From NCBI GenBank assembly GCA_910591455.2, contig OU342824.1:3381001-3445000 (forward strand): a stretch of 64,000 bases of DNA, read 5' to 3'. The notes under the pieces were generated by a model. That model had not been told where the DNA came from. It saw only the letters and a list, made by a program, of their open reading frames with translations, and ran no database searches. A program made the position numbers and the translations under genes. Of the stretch, positions 53,641 to 64,000 are shown piece after piece. Numbering within the stretch: position 1 is the stretch's first letter; each line of letters opens with the position of its first letter. This DNA is from Pholis gunnellus (lineage: Eukaryota; Chordata; Actinopteri; Perciformes; Pholidae).

Positions 53641-54455
53641 CTGTTAACCTACAATTGATTTAAGAGTATTGAAGGCCACATTTACGTGGCATTTTTGGGG
53701 AACCTTGATTTGCAGTTAGAGTCAACGTCTGGCTCCGCCCCTGCTCTGAGATGACTTTAAATCAAAACAAAGAAGGCCTGGACATTCAAATCTTGTCAAA
53801 AATATTTCAAGTTTTCCAGTCCTTCAATGGACCTAACTATGACTTGTTAATTTGATAACCATACAGTCACAGTTGGACAACTCCATGCTCTCCTATCATA
53901 CTATTAAATGTATTTTTTATTATTCATCATTATCACATTTTACAAGAGCCATGTTGTTCCTCAGTGTAGTTGCTTATTTATAATACTGCTTCACAAAATA
54001 TATACTGTTCTGTAAAGGAAATGAGATTCAGTTTTTTCTGCACATTAAGGAATACTGTGGTTTGTACTGCCAACTCGCATTGTGCAATGAGTCTGTGCAC
54101 AGGGCCTTTCCCTCTGTTTTATTAATGTGCAGTGTAACAAATGTCCTTAAACAAATTATGTGTGCTGGTGTGATGAATTATTAGGTGGTTTGATTTTATT
54201 TATAGATACGGTATGAGTAAATAAACACGAAGTAGCTGCTGTATCTCTGCATGCTCTCTCGGAGTGAATCATGGCCATTGCATCACAGTGTGGTTTGTAA
54301 GGTGTTGTTTTGCACTGCTATGCTATCCATCACCTTGTTGTTAAAACAGCATTCTTTTTGGAACAGGTAAGTCAGTTGGGTTCATTTGGTCCACAAAAAT
54401 GGATCAAAATTATATATTTTTTTGCATTTCAGTTCTGGTCCCGTTCCAGTTCACA
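53641..54455. other. Non-coding stretch
   Basis: AT-rich, nothing recognised. A T-rich tract ending in TTTTGCATTTCAG at 54432 looks like a splice acceptor. Confidence 0.3.
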
Positions 54456-54608
54456 ATGGCTTCTTACAAACCAACAAAGAAGAGTAAACAGGAAGTTCTG
54501 AGGAACTCATTAATTGGACATTTTTGGCGATTGTCATCCTGCCTCATCAGGACCCGTGTGGGGGAAATTACATTGCGGAGACCGACAGAAGTTAATGCAG
54601 CACTTTAA
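54456..54608 (+). CDS. Possible small ORF or last exon, 50 codons (unrecognised)
   Basis: ATG 54456 sits in a favourable context (ACAATGG) 24 bases after an acceptor-like TTTTGCATTTCAG. The frame MASYKPTKKSKQEVLRN continues to TAA at 54606. The first 15 residues are basic. I recognise no family, and ORFs this short occur by chance, so this is only a candidate for a terminal exon or a decayed gene fragment. No polyadenylation signal is obvious close downstream. Confidence 0.12.
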   Translation: MASYKPTKKSKQEVLRNSLIGHFWRLSSCLIRTRVGEITLRRPTEVNAAL

Positions 54609-55843
54609 TGCTTCTGATGTGTACAGTATTACTATTTTCCTTAATGTTTATTAATGTTGCTGGGGTATCCTGAAATGTAGTTGTGTTTTTTTTTCTCGAC
54701 ATTCAGTCAGGAATTTTACTACCACACAGTTTCAAATAGATGTTGCAATTTCACAACTGTGGGCCTCAGTTAAGGGCCCAGTGCCTCCCACCCCCCACCA
54801 TTCATGCACTCCTCTACCATAACCTATCTCACACTCGTCTCACACTCCCCCTATATCGGAAACACTCAGTGCTGACATTAGCTGCACTTATGCACCGTGA
54901 ATTAAGGACCCACACTGTGCGGTGACAGCCTCTGACATCATCACCCCCCCCCCCCACCACCACGTAGGAGAGGCCTCGCCTCCACTTCCCACGTCAGACC
55001 CCTCGCCTTGACTCTTATTTCCTGCCCCGCTCTCGAAATCCACAATCAATAACTGACAAAATGTCATACACATTTGTATCTGTATCCTCCCCTCGGCATG
55101 AACTCCATCCGCCGGTTAGACTGGTGTCAAGGCTGCCAAAGCTGTAATCTGTTACACCTGCACTCCTGATATAAATACTATAGACAGATTTAATGTTTAG
55201 GTTGAGGGGGTAATCAATCTTTTCTTCTAACATATTGTCTTTGAAGCAATCTTTGTTTAATGTAATTTACATTGAATAGCCAGTGTGGATCATGCAGGCA
55301 ATGATGCCTGCGGTATTAATATTCTCATCAATAAGGACAGCAAAGAAACCAAGCTGTTATTCAAATCACTACTTAAAAAGAGCTGATCTTCAAACAATAC
55401 ATATTGAAGAGCTATTTGGGTCCCGCGTCTCATATCTGAGAGAAGAACAATAAAGACTATAGGTACTAAATAATGGAAATGGAAACTGTCAGTTTACAAG
55501 ACCTCACACTAAAATGCTAAAGGGGAAATTAATGTTGCACGTCGCAGCAAGCAATTTGCTTCATTAATATCTGTTCAGCAGGATACATGAAATATAAACT
55601 AACTGGAACAAAGTTTCTCTTTCCCAAACTTCTGTAGATAGTCAGGTAGCGCTGCTAAGACAAGACCCAGAATGCCAACAATGTGTTATGAGCAGGATAT
55701 ATAGCAGAATGTAGGGAATTATATAAACCTCACAGTTTGCAGGGAATGAGTAGGAGCTTTTAAATAAGTGTCCGTTAGGACAACAGACTCATGTCCTCTG
55801 TGTTTTCAGGAAGCAAGGTCTTTTTTGCAACCTGTTACTCTAA
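54609..55843. other. Non-coding stretch with a C-run
   Basis: An oligo-C run lies at about 54944-54955. TAA at 55841-55843 directly precedes the Harbinger-type terminus. Confidence 0.3.
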
Positions 55844-55863
55844 GGGGCTGATCACACCGAGAC

Positions 55864-56395
55864 CAGGCAGCAACCTCCGGTTCTGCCAAGTAAACCCGAT
55901 GCGGAAGTGTCTTAAAACGTGCATTCTCTCTACTGGCCAGCAGGGGGCGACTCTTCTGGTTACAAAAAGAAGTCCAATTGTATAGAAGTCTTTGAGAAAA
56001 TGACTCTACTTCTCTCTTGATTTATTGCCTCAGTAAACATTGTAAACATGAGTTTATGGTCTCAATCTCTGGTTTCAAGTCTTCTTCAATACAACATGAT
56101 GTTCATTTAGTAAATTATGGTCCATTTAGAGTCAAATGGACCATAAAGAGGAGTATGTTTTGGGGTGGGCTTACCGTGATTGACAAGTCGCTGTCGCTAC
56201 CAGAGCTGTATTCGGCGTCTCTACGTCACTCTTCCGCATTCCAAATATGGTACTTTCTGTTGCTAAAAAAACAACATGGCGACGGCGACATTCCAAGATG
56301 GCAACGGCGAAATCATCGAACTCTAGGCTTCATAAAGGCAGTCCACAAACCAAATGGGTGACGTCACGATGACTACGTCCACTTCTTGTAAACAG
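55864..56395 (-). repeat. Dispersed repeat family A, longest copy
   Basis: Runs in reverse from GGCAGCAACCTCCGGTTCTG through GTAAACATTGTAAACATG-type and CGGCGTCTCTACGTCAC blocks to GACTACGTCCACTTCTTG. It abuts the Harbinger-type left terminus directly, so it may be an insertion into, or cargo of, the MITE. Confidence 0.9.
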
Positions 56396-56404
56396 TGTAT
56401 GACC

Positions 56405-56430
56405 GAGACTGTATATAAGAAGTAGACCGG
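56405..56430 (+). repeat. Family-A 5' tip in opposite orientation
   Basis: GAGACTGTATATAAGAAGTA (56405-56424) is the family's 5' end reading +, facing the 5' end of the minus copy about ten bases away. The result is a head-to-head junction. Confidence 0.75.
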
Positions 56431-56533
56431 TTGCACAAGAGAGGAGCGCACACCTGGCGCGCCGTACCAAAGGAAACCAATGTTTTTTACAAGTGATGCT
56501 TTTCAAGGAACAAGTCTCGGTATGATCAGGACC

Positions 56534-57499
56534 AGGCATCTTTACAGACATCCACTACTTACTTGCACACTTACAGGCAGTACTAGGTATTTACTATTTT
56601 ACATGTTACTCCCATGTGAATAAACTCCCAGGTCACTTGATAGTGATTTCATTAGTTCTGACCTAGCAGTACTTTAAACATGGAAGAACACTCAATGGAA
56701 TCCTGTTAGATTAAGTGCAACGCTGTGTGCATTTTGCTCAACGTTACCGAGTGCGCCTTGATAAATTCATCATGACATTTTATTTCTCATGCACAAAAAA
56801 AAAACGTTGACAAATCAGGAAATACTGCACGTCGCTGCAGAGATTCTTCTTACAAATAACTCACACAGATCAGCTTTCGTTCCAATGGGACATTTTTTGG
56901 AGTAGATGAATAATTATAAATCAAACGCCTCCAGACTTTGCCACAGCTTAGCAGACTGTTATTGGATATTGGACGTTGGACGTGGCAACGAAGACTCCGC
57001 TGCCGTTCCCGCCAACCTACCGATCACAAGGATATTCAGTGAAGGCGTAGAGAGGAGGACGCTGAACAGCTCAGTTAGGCCACTCCTCTTTACCAAAATG
57101 ACCCGCTTTGTCTTATGGAAAGCCTGTGATTTAGCTATATGCATGGTCAGAGAGACAGAACATATACATCAAGGGGATCAGATATCTTAAGGCCCAGTAT
57201 TGTGAGGGTCGAAAGGCACTCGATGGTGATATTGACGCATGAAAAAGACCTTAAGTCACTTTGTAAGAAACGGCAGCACATGTACATGCTGTGGCTGGTA
57301 GCTTCCCATGAATTTTGCTACATTTTAATCCTTATTCATATTTGTTTTGGTGTTTAGAATACATTCAACAGTAGAGCTGAGATGGAAGCTAAGCTAACAA
57401 CAGGACTCCGGTGGGACGAGAGGAGGTGGACTCTGTTTACGTCATGATGCTTGGTGCTCAAACACAGTCAAAGTTGATGGACAATGTTCTTTTTTTTTA
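56534..57499. other. Non-coding stretch
   Basis: Nothing recognised; overlapping ORFs at 56906-57190 lack context. Confidence 0.3.
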
Positions 57500-57665
57500 T
57501 GAATTCATTTTATTTGTATTGTGACGATGTTGGCCATATTATCTGCCCAGAGAATTGCACAACATGAATTTACTTCTGTTTTGTTTGCTGTGTTACAAAT
57601 GGGCTACAACTGAATTTCGTTGTGCAATCCTTGAATTCTTAATCTCCTTGAATAAAAGGGTATTG
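57500..57665 (+). repeat. Probable LINE 3' tail
   Basis: CTACAACTGAATTTCGTTGT, GCAATCC and TTGAATAAAAGGG resemble the 3' tails of fish CR1/L2-like LINEs. No coding part. Confidence 0.4.
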
Positions 57666-58956
57666 AAAAGTTACAATTCTATATTTATAAGGATACTAGT
57701 TAGATCCATCCATTGAAGTCACTCATAGGACTCGTAACCTGAGTATCTGATCCAAAATCCTGGCCTAAGGGCCCCGATGAGTGCACAATTGTACTTTTCT
57801 TTCTCAACTTTGCATTGACAGTCCATCTCCCCCCCCTTCTCCTATTAAGTTATTCCTCCAGTTCAAACGCCTTCCTCTGATCTAAGCTGTCTCCAATGTA
57901 CATTGCTCCATCAAACAAGAAGCACAAAATCGATCCCTTGCTTTCTATTTGTGCGTTGCAACACCGCCCCCGCTTCCGATCAATACACATTCAGGCCGGA
58001 TGGCAACGGTAACAGGTGAGTGTGTGTGTGTGTGTGTGTTTTCAGACTATACGCACTGAAGAGCGCTTCCTTTTTAGCACATACAGCTGTTCCTGTGTGT
58101 GTTCAACAGCAGTTCAGCAGGGCTTGGGCTTGTTCTCGCCCGAATGAGAAAAGTGCTGTCATACTGTACTTACATACAGACTTACATACTTACCTAAGAA
58201 GGAGTTATTATTACACAGTTATTTCACCAAAATATATAACTTTGGCATGGATAACAGAACCAGTTTTTAGTGTTAAAGAAGCCTTTTTTTTCCCGCCTAA
58301 AACGCACTTTTATTGATATTGGCTTTGATAGAGTGAAGTATGCCTGAGAAATCAAGGCCGGTGTACAGGTCAGCTGAGGTCAGCCAACGTCAATTCTGAT
58401 TTTGGAAGCAGCACATATAGCTGTCTTATTGTACTTTTATATACTATATAACTATATATTTCACTTCTTTTATCACTAATAGTGTTCAATCTATCTAATA
58501 CAGCAGTTTGGCATCATTTTGAGAGCCTGGGCCATTTAAAAACCTGTAAAACATGTCTCATCTTCGTCTGAATTTCAGTTTTACGGAATGCAATTGAACC
58601 TTACCAAACCTAATTTCTTTACCTAACACTCTTGAGGTCTTTTACAGCCATAACAATTGCAATAATGTTGATGGACAAGCAAATGTCACTTTGTGCTGTG
58701 ACGGCCCCTGTCTCTAATCACTGCAAGTATGCTTTTGTCCCTTTGTCCCTAGAGAGCAGATTACCTAATGCAGAGCACCTGGTCCAGGAACAGGGATGGC
58801 ATAAAGCCCTGCTCTAGCTTTGCTCGGGGCAGGTCTTCATGCCGGCGACCGGCATATCCTGGTCGCAGTGATAATATTTTGTCGTCTCATTTAGCCTTTT
58901 GTTAGCAACCGCCTTGCGAAAATTGATGAGTGGGGTATTTACTGACGTATTTTATG
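57666..58956. other. Non-coding stretch with a short TG run
   Basis: (TG)9 at 58021-58039. No gene recognised. Confidence 0.3.
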
Positions 58957-58964
58957 TCGTAGAA

Positions 58965-59663
58965 CAGGGGTGGCCAACCCGCGGCTCGCGAGCCGCATGC
59001 GGCTCTTTGCCCGGTTTCATGCGGCTCTTACGTTCATATCGAAGTTTGTATTTGTGTTTTTTTAATGTTCGTGTTCGCTTCGCTTGAGTTAAATACGGTA
59101 TTTTCGTCAAACGCGCATGTGCGGCCACAGATTACGTTCCTCGTCGACCCATTTAACGCCGAGACGGACTGTTTGAAAGCCCCGCTTTAAGTAAAAATGT
59201 AAAAGTCGGACAATTTACAAATATCCGTTGTATCGCGCAAGGCGGAGCTCCTCCCCGATCCGCACGCGCCGCGCACACCTCCACCAGCGTATGTGACAGC
59301 AGCAGCAGCAGCCACCCTCCCCGCCGACGAAGAAGGAGCAGCAGCACCCCCCCCCCCGCCGACAACCGGCCCTTTGGGGGCAACCATGATGCTGATGTGG
59401 CCCCAGAGCGACAATGAGTTTGACACCCCTGGTGTACACAATGTTCATTGTTGAAAATGACTGGCCTGTGGTCTTAGGAGTCAATTTCTGTCATTATCAT
59501 ATTGGTGTGTGACATTTACAATAAATCTGGCTGAGCAAAGGTATGTGTGTGTGTGAGGAAGGGATAGGGTGATGTTCATGTGTGCCCATGTGTATGATGT
59601 GGCTCTTTGCGGTAACACAGTAAAAAATGTGGCTCTTGGTCTCTGACTGGTTGGCCACCCCTG
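58965..59663. mobile_element. Non-autonomous hAT transposon (699 bp) with perfect TSD
   Basis: Terminal inverted repeats CAGGGGTGGCCAACC (15 bp, perfect) flanked by identical 8-bp duplications TCGTAGAA (58957-58964 and 59664-59671). A palindrome GGCTCGCGAGCC lies at bases 19-30, and AGAGCCACAT recurs near the right end. The layout parallels the intact hAT at 43063. No transposase is encoded. Minus-strand ORFs at 59153-59484 are GC-rich shadows. Confidence 0.96.
59389..59431 (-). repeat. Right terminus of a third hAT-like element, nested
   Basis: Read inward it is CAGGGGTGTCAAACTCATTG, followed by GGGGCCACATCAGC: a hAT-type end with the same GGCCACATC subterminal word. The matching left end is not present, so a fragment was captured inside the 58965 element. 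Confidence 0.65.
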
Positions 59664-59671
59664 TCGTAGAA

Positions 59672-60049
59672 CAAAACATTAAAATCTCTCAAACTCACAA
59701 TCTCTTAAAATGCTAACTCCTTTCTGGGTGTTAGAACTCATTCCTGCAGTACTCTATTCTGCTGAATTGTTTCCAAGCAGACAAATATGATATGTGGCGT
59801 TCCCCCATTCCTCCATTGTGGTGCCTCTTCTGATTAACATCTACAGGCTTCCACTGGCTCAGATGATGGAAAACAACAAAATAAAATACCATAATTATGC
59901 AGGTGAGACACACATTTACATAACCATAACACCAGGGCACACTGATCTAAATTAACCATTGGATGTGCCAGAATATTCTTCAATTAAAGAAAGTAAATAA
60001 AACTGAGGTAGTTAATTTCAACAGCCACATTAAGAAAATTACACTCATA
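59672..60049. other. Non-coding stretch
   Basis: Nothing recognised. Confidence 0.3.
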
Positions 60050-60440
60050 CTAATCAGCCTACACCTTAAGAATATGTCACGGATTAAAGGACTTATGTCT
60101 CAGCAGGATTTGGAAAACTTCTCCATGCAATTATCTTCAGTAGACTGTAAAACTGTGGCTTTACAGGTCCCCCTGAAAAATGTATTAGACACCTGCAACC
60201 GATTCAGTATGCTGACTTTTCTGTTTGCCGCCATCTTTTGTTAAACCATTTCTTACACTGCGCTTTGGCTTTTATTATTGTATCTCATACCTGTCTTATT
60301 ATATTTTAGCTCGTGTTATTTTCTATTATCTTGACTCACAAATGACTGTGTTTCTTTTTCACTTTGTCTCGATGCTTTCAATGTGTTATGTAAAGTGCTT
60401 TGAATTGCCTTGTTGCAAAAGTGCGATGTATAAATACACT
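60050..60440 (+). repeat. Probable LINE 3' region
   Basis: Ends with GTAAAGTGCTTTGAATTGCC, TTGTTGCAAAAGTGCG and ATGTATAAATACACTTGCC, the tail wording of widespread fish LINEs. A T-rich UTR precedes it. No reverse-transcriptase motif visible. Confidence 0.55.
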
Positions 60441-63400
60441 TGCCTTGCTGTCCCTGTCTTTCACCTTCTCCTTCACATATACTGTATGAGCTGTCTATCC
60501 ATGCCCACAGGAAGTCTTGATGGACTGCCCACAGCCTGAACTTCAGCAGGTGGTCCTTAACTTTCAGCTATATCAGTCTTTGGACTTGAATGACTTAATT
60601 GATATAAGACTGCTAAAGCAGTAATGTAATGTACTCTGTCTGACACGCCGTGTTTTTGCTTCTGGCTCTCTATTATTGAGCGTCTTTATCAGAGGGAATG
60701 CCAGAGGGACTTCATCTTGATTTCCCACCAACTGTGCATTGTGGACAATTTTCAATATTTGGATTGTATTTTATCTGAGCCAAAGGAAACCATAGCACAT
60801 GCATAACAAACTCTTCATGCACACTGCAACTCAATTAAGTCCAGAAAAAGCATGGGGTGTGTTTAATCAATGTGTTCTATGTGCTCCTGATGAAGGCATG
60901 TTCAAAGAAAACAAACATCTGAAGGTGACGGAAAGGTTCATTGCCATGAAGATGGCAACAAAAATGTCAACCAAATTGTCACGCAAATTCAAGGAATGGT
61001 AAGAGACTTGGTTGTTTGTGACCAAATTACAAACATTACTACATGAATGCAGTGAAATGTGGGCATGCTCTGCCCAGGCGCCATGCCTCCCCTAAACCTA
61101 AACTGAGTATTTGCAGTAGGTGAGAACGCGTCTGACATGAACAATCTCCTGTTGTGTGCCATATGTGTGTATGGGCTACTCTGGTTAATTTAAGAAAATG
61201 GCTAAAGATGCAGGAGAGACACTTTAGTCGTCTCCTGCTGATCTTGGGTTTGGGTCCATGTCTCATATTTCATTCTCTTTCAAAAGTGTCTTCATTAACT
61301 GCAGACTGCAATCAATTCAAGGGCAGGGGTAGTTCATTTGCCTTCACCAATCATTTCAATCTACAGGACAGCACACTGGTAAAAACACCATCACACACAT
61401 ACTTCTTTATCTCGGCTGTTATCGCGTTCATTTAAAGTCCGGATTTGGATCTAAGGTGACCTTATTGTATTCTGGTTGAAGGCATGAATAAACCATATGA
61501 CTTTAAAGGAAGTGGTTCCCAGTCTCGAGATCCAATGCCTTACCCGTTTACCCTCTATAGCCGGTTAAGTGGGACTGCTCGTTGTTCCAACGGTCCAATA
61601 TTCGGAAACCGCAATACTGTGTCCCATTAGGTCAAAAGCCCATTCGACAGCCTTTATCCCAAAAACGAAAGTCGATTGCTCCTAAGTCCCATTTCTCTAA
61701 AAACACACACTCAGAAGTACATGGCTAATCATTATGCAGGATGACAACATTGCATTGTGACGCAAATTTGTACCGTCCGCCTGACGAATGTCGCAAATAC
61801 ACAGAATTCGTGTGAAGTAAAATATATTGTAGCTGTCTGTGGTCACCCAGAGCACTACAGCAGCACATCATATTTGCACAGAGACCGGATGAAACTCTAT
61901 CTGTAGTTGCTGCCGCATTTGTGCCTAGATGCAGCTATTTTGAGTGCTGATGCAGCAGCTGCAATACTAGCATAGCATAGCCCTGATTGAGGCTTTCAGA
62001 AAACAAGCGTTTTAAAAGTTGTGTATGTAATTCACAAAGCTGCGTGAGCCTCCGGATGCTGTTATGAACCCAGACAGGACGGCGTTGTTTTTTTCACCGT
62101 ATCTGGGACTCCCACAATATGTACAACACGGCAGCAGTGGGCATTTCATCCATGGGGGAGCTCCTCGTCTTCTTTGACACTCTCTGACCAAAGTCGCGCG
62201 ACTAATGCTGGGCAAAAATTTGCACCGCGTTAGATGTGAACACACCTTTACAGCTCGCTCATGTGCAACTTTGAAATATATTATAATAGTGGATAGAGTA
62301 GTGGAGTACACATGAAAGAGAAATACAAACACGCAAAAAATTGTACTTCAACACAGTATGTATGTATCTGAAATAGCTGCTTTTCCCCAGCCATAGCCAT
62401 GAATCAAGTGGTGTTTCTTGAGTAAAAGACTATATAGATCTGAGTTCTTCTGGGCCCAATTGATCGCAGGGTCAAAACCTTCTCGAGGACAGTCCCCGAT
62501 TTAGTTTGTTCAGCAACCCCATCAATTATGAACCATCGACAGACTTCTCCAATAGCCTCCCCAGCCGACCTCCCGATGCTATCCGTCTGAGGCAATTCTA
62601 AAGTTTTCATCAATTACTTGTGAATAGACACTTCACGGTAAAGACAGTCGTGCAAAATATTTGAAAACTGCTGACTGTGTTTTCCTCTTAGCCTATTGAT
62701 CTCCCCACTAAAGCCCACCGACTGGATTAACGCCATTAATCACATTATTTTGAAAAGTCACATTTCAAATTCCATTAATAAATAAATAAGTAATGACTTC
62801 CAAGAGTTCTCTCCCATGTCCCATTTCTCCACAGAACACACTTTTTTTTCTTGGGACTTGCCGTGCGTATCACAAGTTTTAAAAGAAGACTCGTCTTTGA
62901 TGCAAAAGTAGTTCAAATTTGCACTTTCTTTGGATTTAGGTCAGAATAAGCCTTTGCGAGGCATACACTCAAAAAAGGCAAGCGCTCCATAAGCCTGCAA
63001 TCACAACTTTTCTGCTCATTGATTTCTGGAAGGAGAACTGGTTGTAGGCTGTGAGAAACTGAGCAGAGCATTGGTATATCGGGTTTGTCCTGACACTAAT
63101 TGTGTTTATTGATAAGTACAGTTTGTCACACTTGTGTTGGCAATGTTCACTCCAGGAAACAGCAAACGGACAACTCCCCCAGTGGTTCATTAGCATATCA
63201 GTTCTCACACTCCAGTCAGTGTGACAGAAAAAACATCACCTCCACAATCAAGAGCTTCCTTTTATAAATATATTGTCATTTTTATTAAGTGGAGCAAAAC
63301 ATGAGAGAAGAGACTAGGAAAGACAGAAATGAAGGCACTGTGACAGGGTTAACACGACGGGGCGACGCAAAAAAAAGGCTAACAAGGACAGAAAAATAAT

Positions 63401-63679
63401 AAAATGTCCAATCTTACATTGTGGGGGTGTGTGTATTGCAAGTCTGCTGTGTTGGGTTCCTGTGAGTGTGTATGCGAGTGTAAAGAAGCCACAGGCAGCG
63501 GAGTATGTTTTTAAGAGGGTAAATAAAAATGAAAACAAATAATTATACAAAATGAAAAAAAAGAGAGGGAAGAATAAAAGTTTATTAAATGACCGAAAAA
63601 TATTCTCAATAAAGCGTAGACTTAAACTGATCCTGCAAACTGGAGGCGTGCTGACCGCCATCTGCTGTTGTCGCGATCT
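60441..63679. other. Long non-coding stretch
   Basis: No gene assigned. 61740-62260 has CpG-containing wording (ACGCAAATTTGTACCG, CGCGTTAGATGTGAACACAC) suggesting an old MITE, but no ends or duplications could be matched. ORFs on both strands lack domains. Confidence 0.3.
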
Positions 63680-63960
63680 TGGTTTTTATTTGGTTTGTTT
63701 CCTGTTTTATTTTGAAGTTCCCTGCCTCTCGTGTGTCCTGTTTTTGTTTGACTTTGTGTCTCTGTGGTTTTTCCCTCCTTTTTCATGGATCACCTGTGTT
63801 ATATTAGTCCTGTCAGCCTTGCTCTGTTCCCTTGTGTTTCTTCCACCAATCAGCTTTCAGCCTGCCCTCACTTCTGCCCACCTGTGTCCTGTTGTCTGAT
63901 TGGTTTCTTGTGTCTTTTATAATCCTGTCTTTCCTCTGGTGGCTGTCAGTTCTGGCCATT
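63680..63960 (+). repeat. Dispersed T/C-rich teleost repeat, family E
   Basis: GGTTTGTTTCCTGTTTTATT, TTTTGAAGTTCCCTG, GTGTCTCTGTGGTTTTTCCC, CACCTGTGT and GGTGGCTGTCAGTTCTGG parallel 38670-38870. It covers the 115-codon ORF at 63552-63899, whose Cys/Phe/Leu-rich translation is a by-product of T-richness. Confidence 0.5.
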
Positions 63961-64000
63961 TTTTCTTTTATTATGGTGTATTGTTTGACATTTTTTCTTT

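Larger units (their letters stand above)
55844..56533. mobile_element. Harbinger-type MITE containing a family-A copy
   Basis: Left terminus GGGGCTGATCACACCGAGAC (55844-55863) and right terminus GTCTCGGTATGATCAGGACC (56514-56533) are inverted repeats with 17 of 20 positions matching. TAA precedes the left end; the right flank does not preserve it. Subterminal sequence at 56433-56451 matches the Harbinger remnant at 20051-20069 in 18 of 19 bases. Most of the interior is a reverse-oriented family-A repeat. Confidence 0.7.

Noticed and set aside
59153..59484. Three overlapping minus-strand ORFs rich in Gly/Ala/Cys
   Set aside because: GC-rich sequence inside a hAT element open in several frames at once; no family signature.
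63314..63899. Overlapping 115-codon ORFs on both strands resembling membrane proteins
   Set aside because: Hydrophobicity comes from T-rich repeat family E; the opposite strand is equally open.

Overview
The window reads as teleost-fish genomic DNA, probably from a percomorph; this is inferred from its dispersed-repeat families, not from any host gene. Long AT-rich non-coding stretches, CA/TG microsatellites, tRNA-derived SINE heads, L2/Rex-like LINE scraps, hAT and PIF/Harbinger elements and several teleost-type repeats account for nearly everything recognisable. I find no convincing host protein-coding gene, rRNA or functional tRNA. The only long intact reading frame (43295-45103, 602 codons) belongs to a DNA transposon.

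Layout. 1-2984 is a tandem satellite with an ~837-bp unit, alternating A-B-A-B, each unit carrying a tRNA-like SINE module. 3761-6760 is a patchwork of degenerate minisatellites around nested local duplications. 7132-8830 holds a (CA)n tract and a ~900-bp degenerate T/G-rich minisatellite. 8831-18100 is mostly unique sequence with scattered repeats. 18175-20118 is a decayed PIF/Harbinger element keeping parts of both its genes (transposase on +, Myb-like protein on -) and one terminal repeat. 21000-28019 mixes a candidate solo LTR, three copies of a ~450-bp dispersed repeat (family A) and a complete non-autonomous hAT (25126-25914). 28020-36770 is mostly unremarkable. 36771-38488 contains an internally deleted, frameshifted BED-type hAT transposase pseudogene on the minus strand. 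39100-42480 has a LINE remnant, a possible solo LTR and another dispersed repeat.

43063-45504 is a complete hAT transposon with an intact transposase, terminal inverted repeats and an 8-bp target duplication. 46246-47295 and 58965-59663 are further complete non-autonomous hAT insertions with perfect 8-bp duplications. 51990-53020 is a LINE/SINE graveyard. 55844-56533 is a Harbinger-type MITE containing a family-A copy.

How the parts relate. The transposase at 43295 is the likely type of enzyme for elements with its termini. The element at 58965 shares the same terminal architecture, including a perfect 12-bp palindrome at the same distance from the end in which two paired substitutions keep the palindrome intact. 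The Harbinger remnant (terminus at 20098-20118) and the MITE at 55844-56533 share terminal and subterminal sequence, so the remnant represents the autonomous lineage behind the MITE. Candidate conserved non-coding stretches (for example 9340-9500, 15130-15345, 26521-26700, 51000-51300) are suggested only by their appearance; if real, the window could lie in a regulatory gene desert.
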